Below, one piece after another: positions 31,578 to 34,870 of a DNA stretch of 34,870 bases; position 1 is the stretch's first letter; each line of letters begins with the position of its first letter. The position numbers and the translations under genes were made by a program. The notes beneath the pieces are model-generated. The model was not told the DNA's origin and ran no database searches. It saw only the letters and a list, made by a program, of their open reading frames with translations. Origin of the DNA: a virus; IMG/VR virus record IMGVR_UViG_3300050034_000236, positions 1 to 34,870 of that record; one strand, given 5' to 3'.

Positions 31578-32102
31578 ATGAAGAGAAATGATCGCATTAA
31601 ACGAGAAGCTGCCCTGACCATGGAGAAAATCCGGGCCATTGCCCGGCATATTCGGAATGTCGAGGATAATTGCGTGTTGATAGCGGAAAAGTTACTCGAA
31701 GCGGGTGAAATAGATTTAGCCCGTAGTTTAGTTGCTAATGGAATGGTGCATGACGCATCAAAATTCAAGGGCATTGAATGGGAGTATCTCTCATCTGGAA
31801 ATCCGGTTGAAGATGGTGCTAAACTCAAAATGAAGCTGGCCATTCATCATCATAATTCCATCAATAAGCATCACCCCGACGCATGGTCAAAGGGGATTAA
31901 GGAAATGCCCGACGTATATCTGGCCGAGATGGCCGCAGATTGGAAGTCCCGCTCAGAGGAGTTCGGAACTGATCTTCGGCAATGGATAGATACGGTAGCA
32001 ACCAAACGATACGAATTTACACCGGAGGATAAAGTTTATAAGTCGTTAACGCGATTTGTAGATTTACTATGTCCAAAGCCATTTGAAGATTTATCAAAGT
32101 GA
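31578..32102 (+). CDS. DUF5662 / HD-like protein, 174 aa
   Basis: The central motifs MVHDASKFKGIEWEYL, AIHHHNSINKHHPDAW and AEMAADWKSRSEEFG resemble the DUF5662 family, a compact helical HD-like fold common in phages, with His/Asp residues suited to metal binding. The first 55 residues are helical and basic at the start (RIKREAALTMEKIRAIARHI). A nucleotide or phosphohydrolase role is suggested by the HD-type motif but not proven for this family. The gene starts 39 bases after the purine enzyme, with its own promoter and a perfect palindrome over the -10 box. Confidence 0.65.
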   Translation: MKRNDRIKREAALTMEKIRAIARHIRNVEDNCVLIAEKLLEAGEIDLARSLVANGMVHDASKFKGIEWEYLSSGNPVEDGAKLKMKLAIHHHNSINKHHPDAWSKGIKEMPDVYLAEMAADWKSRSEEFGTDLRQWIDTVATKRYEFTPEDKVYKSLTRFVDLLCPKPFEDLSK

Positions 32103-32162
32103 TAAATAAAATTTTTCCAAATTCGCGGATGATAACATCGTCACTCGATTTAGAATATAACC

Positions 32163-32189
32163 ACAAACAAACAAACAAACAAACAAACA
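32163..32189 (+). repeat. ACAA tetranucleotide microsatellite in the leader of the 138-aa gene
   Basis: 27 bases of uninterrupted ACAA repeat (6.75 copies) end 5 bases before the ATG at 32195. Tracts like this are slippage-prone, and they also form an unstructured leader that can aid initiation where no Shine-Dalgarno site exists. Confidence 0.9.
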
Positions 32190-32194
32190 TAAAT

Positions 32195-32611
32195 ATGAGC
32201 GATATCAAAACAACACCAAAAACCATTAACGTTGCCGTTGCTGAACAAGTAGCTAAACTCGGTTCCACAAAAATAGTGGATACTGTGGTCGAAAAACTTG
32301 TCCAACTCGAAATTACTAAACGTGCCGAAGCCCTCGCCGCAGTTATCAAACTGTCCGAGGACACCGTTCGTGATCAACGCAAAGCATCAAAACCCGATCA
32401 AGTTTCGATCAATGCGGATGGAACCAAGGTCGAGACTTTCTCAGCCAAAGCGTTCGAGATCAAAAAGAAGCTGGACGAAAAGCTAACCAAAATCGACAAT
32501 GCGGTTTCCAATGCCGTCGAAAAGGGCGAATGGGGCAAACTGTATGAATTGATTAAGGGCGGTAATAACTCCGAAACGGCCAAGACCAATGACCCCGAAG
32601 CAACTGCTTAA
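32195..32611 (+). CDS. Hypothetical Lys/Ala-rich protein, 138 aa
   Basis: I choose ATG 32195, just after the ACAA repeat; a longer frame from 32099 would overlap the previous stop and run through the repeat. The product is helical and basic-acidic mixed (VAEQVAKLGSTKIVDTVVEK; SAKAFEIKKKLDEKLTKIDN; WGKLYELIKGGNN). It has no Cys, no membrane segment and no motif I know. It may be an abundant small DNA- or RNA-associated phage protein, judging by composition. It overlaps the next gene by 23 bases. Confidence 0.55.
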   Translation: MSDIKTTPKTINVAVAEQVAKLGSTKIVDTVVEKLVQLEITKRAEALAAVIKLSEDTVRDQRKASKPDQVSINADGTKVETFSAKAFEIKKKLDEKLTKIDNAVSNAVEKGEWGKLYELIKGGNNSETAKTNDPEATA

Positions 32612-32966
32612 TCGGGTCCAAATTGAGGCGGATGCTCGATTGAGTGATGTCGTCGAGCATCTGCTTTATATTTTAGATGACCCCCCATTTCTCTCGGAAT
32701 CCAACCATTTGGTTTGGAAATGGGAGCAGACGGGATTCCTCGCGGATTTGGATATGGCGGGGAAAATATCATTATCTAAATTACTGGAACAAGCCGCCCA
32801 ACAATTTATTGATTGGGCAGAGTTGGAAGTTCCATCGCAAAAAGAAAAAGACGAAGTGATACTCGATGAATTTATGAAATTGCGAACGAAGGAATTGTGG
32901 CGGATGGATGAATACGGTCCGAGCCGTTACGGAACCACCTTTTATCATACCAAATGTTTTCAGTAA
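32589..32966 (+). CDS. Hypothetical protein, 125 aa, paralogue of the next gene at its N-terminus
   Basis: Begins LLNRVQIEADARLSDVVEHL, matching NKIRVEADIRLGDTVDQLLE of the next gene, so the pair share an N-terminal module of about 25 residues, probably a helical oligomerisation or binding element. The rest (SNHLVWKWEQTGFLADLDMA, KISLSKLLEQAAQQFIDWAE) is helical and differs from the neighbour. It overlaps the gene before by 23 bases and the one after by 13 bases. No known family. Confidence 0.55.
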   Translation: MTPKQLLNRVQIEADARLSDVVEHLLYILDDPPFLSESNHLVWKWEQTGFLADLDMAGKISLSKLLEQAAQQFIDWAELEVPSQKEKDEVILDEFMKLRTKELWRMDEYGPSRYGTTFYHTKCFQ

Positions 32967-33307
32967 ACGCCACTGCCATTAGAAATAAAATCCGAGTTGA
33001 AGCTGATATTCGATTAGGAGATACAGTCGACCAGCTCTTGGAATTATTACGCCGTCGGCATACTCATGAAAGTCATATTGGTGCATGTCGGTGTGCATAT
33101 TGTTCTTTCATTCGAACACAATATACAAATTCCAAAATCGCTTTTCATCAGGCCAACCGAGACTTTAACCGGTGCAATGACATTTTCTCGGCTGAAATGG
33201 ACGACTCGATTCGGTTGGATGAGTTGCACAGAAATCTTTGCCGCTGGCAAAAAAACATCCATGCAATGCATCAACGGAAATTTGATATGTTAAAAGATGT
33301 TTTATGA
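32954..33307 (+). CDS. Hypothetical Cys/His-containing protein, 117 aa, paralogue of the previous gene at its N-terminus
   Basis: Shares the VEADxRLxDxVxxLL element with its upstream neighbour. The following part has HTHESHIGACRCAYCSF, with two His and three Cys that could bind a metal ion, then a long charged helix to the end (FNRCNDIFSAEMDDSIRLDE; RWQKNIHAMHQRKFDMLKDV). No known family is recognised. It overlaps the previous gene by 13 bases, so the two are translated together. Confidence 0.55.
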   Translation: MFSVNATAIRNKIRVEADIRLGDTVDQLLELLRRRHTHESHIGACRCAYCSFIRTQYTNSKIAFHQANRDFNRCNDIFSAEMDDSIRLDELHRNLCRWQKNIHAMHQRKFDMLKDVL

Positions 33308-33312
33308 TTTCC

Positions 33313-33341
33313 TTGACAATATAAATGAAACGTGATACGAT
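33313..33341 (+). promoter_or_regulatory. Consensus sigma70 promoter of the nucleotidyltransferase gene
   Basis: TTGACA (33313-33318), exactly 17 bases, then TACGAT (33336-33341). The ATG at 33347 is 5 bases after the -10 box, so the transcript should begin at the start codon itself. This also argues against the in-frame GTG at 33332, which lies inside the promoter. Confidence 0.7.
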
Positions 33342-33346
33342 TCAGT

Positions 33347-34528
33347 ATGAATGAATTTTTAGAAACAAATACCATCTATGTGACCCTTCATGGTTCACAA
33401 GCATATGGTCTCCAGAATGATTTTTCTGATGTGGATTTAAAGGGAATTTGCATACCGCCGCCATATGTCGAAAATCATCTCTATCATCGGTTTGACCAAG
33501 CTCAAAATTCTTTGTGGCTTGAGAATAAACTCAGTTATTTAAAAAATCCAAGAAATCCCAAATTAGAGAGTGAGATTTATTCCCTTCGTAAATTTTTTCT
33601 CCTTGCAGCAGAAGTTAATCCGAATGTAATCGAATTGCTGTTTACGCTCCCGGAACATCATTTTATTATGCATCCGATCATGGAAAACCTACTGGCCAAT
33701 CGCATGATGTTCGTGTCTAACAAGGCACGTTACACATTTGCGGGGTATGCATGTGCTCAGGCGAAGAAAATCGAACGGCACCGGGAGTGGATTGTTCTCG
33801 GTGAGGTCCAGCCACCCAAGCGAGAAGACTTCGGACTCCCATTGATTCCAGAACCGGGATTATCCGAAGTTCTTGGTCATATTAAGTCTACTGTCGAAAA
33901 GTGGAATCTTAATCAATTTCCATTGGAAGAAATGGATCGATCAGAACTCAAGGATACTATATGGGAATTAATGAGTAATATAACGGAGAATGAAATCTCG
34001 GTAGCTAATTGGCCCGACATATATTCCGACGCCGTTATTCATAAAATGGCCAAAGAGTTCAACCTCAAAGATGAATTAGTTCACTATATTTATTGTGAAC
34101 GTGCTTACGCCAAAGCTAAGCAGGTATATGATTCTTGGATTTCATGGAAGAAAGAACGCAACCCAGCCCGACGTGAATTGGAAGAGAAAAGTGGTTACGA
34201 TACCAAACATGCCAGCCACTTGGTCCGACTTATGCGTATGGGGTACGAAATAATCACAGAAGGCAAAGTCATCGTGAAGCGTCCTGACGCAGAAGAATTA
34301 CTTGCCATCAAAAATGGATCGTGGTCATTTGAAAAGGTCATGCAGTTTAAGGACGAAATGGAAGCAAAGCTGGATGCGGAGTATAATCGCCAGAAAAAAC
34401 TTATTGCCGAAGGCAAACCAACACCTCTTCCACGTGATGTTAACAAAGTAAAACTCAACGAACTTTATCACCAACTCTATAATGAGTATTGGTATGGTTC
34501 CGGATATATTGCAACACTTAAACACTAA
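33347..34528 (+). CDS. Nucleotidyltransferase of the DNA polymerase beta superfamily, 393 aa
   Basis: The N-terminus YVTLHGSQAYGLQNDFSDVD has the superfamily's hGS motif (Gly16, Ser17) and the metal-binding DxD (Asp28, Asp30). A long helical remainder follows (REWIVLGEVQPPKREDFGLP; ELVHYIYCERAYAKAKQVYD; NELYHQLYNEYWYGSGYIAT). Related large phages carry enzymes of this type annotated as predicted nucleotidyltransferases, some linked to RNA repair; the substrate is unknown. Start is ATG 33347, since the GTG at 33332 lies inside a consensus promoter. The stop shares its last base with the next start. Confidence 0.78.
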   Translation: MNEFLETNTIYVTLHGSQAYGLQNDFSDVDLKGICIPPPYVENHLYHRFDQAQNSLWLENKLSYLKNPRNPKLESEIYSLRKFFLLAAEVNPNVIELLFTLPEHHFIMHPIMENLLANRMMFVSNKARYTFAGYACAQAKKIERHREWIVLGEVQPPKREDFGLPLIPEPGLSEVLGHIKSTVEKWNLNQFPLEEMDRSELKDTIWELMSNITENEISVANWPDIYSDAVIHKMAKEFNLKDELVHYIYCERAYAKAKQVYDSWISWKKERNPARRELEEKSGYDTKHASHLVRLMRMGYEIITEGKVIVKRPDAEELLAIKNGSWSFEKVMQFKDEMEAKLDAEYNRQKKLIAEGKPTPLPRDVNKVKLNELYHQLYNEYWYGSGYIATLKH

Positions 34529-34761
34529 TGAAAATCATTGTCACAAAAAGCGTCTGTGTCTCCGACGGGGATATTTCTATAAATAACTATCCCGGCGTGT
34601 TTGCGATTAACATCGGAAATCCCACGGCACAAATTCAGATCGACAACAAACATCTGGACACATTGATAAAGTTGCTTCAGACATTCAAGGAGCAACGAGC
34701 GACTGAACACACATTGACGGACGTACTTCTCCGCGATGACACACCATTGAAACCCGCATGA
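34528..34761 (+). CDS. Hypothetical protein, 77 aa
   Basis: Starts on the last base of the preceding stop (TAATG), so translation is coupled to the nucleotidyltransferase. The product (MKIIVTKSVCVSDGDISINN, DNKHLDTLIKLLQTFKEQRA) looks like a small beta-sheet plus one helix. Unknown family. Coupling suggests a partner or regulator of the enzyme, but this is only context. Its stop overlaps the next ATG (ATGA). Confidence 0.5.
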   Translation: MKIIVTKSVCVSDGDISINNYPGVFAINIGNPTAQIQIDNKHLDTLIKLLQTFKEQRATEHTLTDVLLRDDTPLKPA

Positions 34762-34856
34762 AAGACGCCGAACAGCCCAACACACCTCCAATGTTTTGGG
34801 TGTTCGTCGTACTGGTTATTTTATGGCTGATTTACAAAATATGGCACAACACATAA
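34758..34856 (+). CDS. Single-pass membrane mini-protein, 32 aa
   Basis: ATG at 34758 overlaps the previous stop. After a polar start (MKDAEQPNTPP) the rest is one hydrophobic stretch, MFWVFVVLVILWLIYKIW, long enough to span a membrane, with a short basic end. There is no lytic-enzyme motif. Phages use such peptides for lysis control, superinfection exclusion or host takeover; which applies here is not visible. Confidence 0.5.
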   Translation: MKDAEQPNTPPMFWVFVVLVILWLIYKIWHNT

Positions 34857-34870
34857 ACATAGAGACCGAT

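Noticed and set aside
32160-32190. Possible CRISPR or iteron array
   Set aside because: The unit is only 4 bases (ACAA) with no spacers, so it is a simple microsatellite.
33332-33346. GTG start for the nucleotidyltransferase
   Set aside because: It falls in the spacer and -10 of a consensus promoter; ATG 33347 keeps the whole conserved N-terminus.
34576-34583. T4-type late promoter TATAAATA on the plus strand
   Set aside because: It is inside the 77-aa coding gene with no start downstream at a fitting distance; probably chance in AT-rich DNA.

Overview
The window is a contiguous piece of a large tailed dsDNA phage with a T4-like (myovirus-type) head-assembly plan, or of a prophage derived from one. 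All recognisable genes are on the plus strand, tightly packed, often with ATGA or short overlaps. The strongest anchors are a gp17-type large terminase (21790-23442), a gp20-type portal (23530-25650), a gp21-type prohead protease (28767-29390), a RuvC-like resolvase, a primase and an Mre11/Rad50 repair nuclease. The host cannot be named. The DNA is AT-rich and many starts lack a Shine-Dalgarno sequence.

Layout. (1) 1-9889: the tail end of a homing-endonuclease gene, then a run of virion or adsorption genes. These include a protein with Ig-like domains and two sets of internal repeats, a tandem duplicated pair (4983 and 6190), and an 804-aa protein predicted to combine a seven-repeat FG-GAP beta-propeller, two dockerin-type calcium loops and a C-terminal module shared with the 387-aa protein at 1194. 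(2) 9890-12445: an insertion-prone island with a small ribbon-helix-helix-like gene, a remnant resembling the DUF723 repeat of homing-endonuclease-associated proteins, and a complete-looking IS607-type element (small gene, serine recombinase TnpA, TnpB, probable omega-RNA). (3) 12446-18219: a terminator, then DNA-metabolism genes (RuvC-like resolvase, a GIY-YIG-like T5orf172 protein, primase, and a single-chain Mre11-Rad50 fusion). (4) 18271-20904: a large structural gene whose start codon lies inside a 13-bp inverted repeat. (5) 20958-30506: the packaging and head block, from a zinc-binding protein overlapping the terminase through portal, three genes in the place of gp67/gp68, protease and a multi-zinc protein. 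The major capsid gene is not in the window. (6) 30549-34870: accessory genes (an IMPDH/GMP-reductase-like enzyme, a DUF5662/HD-like protein, a pair of related small proteins, a pol-beta-type nucleotidyltransferase and a mini membrane protein), several behind sigma70-like promoters.

Working together: terminase, portal and protease build and fill the head; resolvase, primase and Mre11-Rad50 serve replication, recombination and clearing of DNA before packaging; the propeller, Ig and repeat proteins are likely surface or tail components; the purine enzyme, HD-like protein and nucleotidyltransferase probably alter host nucleotide or RNA metabolism. The least ordinary items are the FG-GAP/dockerin virion protein, the Mre11-Rad50 fusion, the phage IMPDH/GMPR-like enzyme, the IS607/TnpB element beside a homing-gene remnant, and several unexplained dyads and direct repeats at gene starts.
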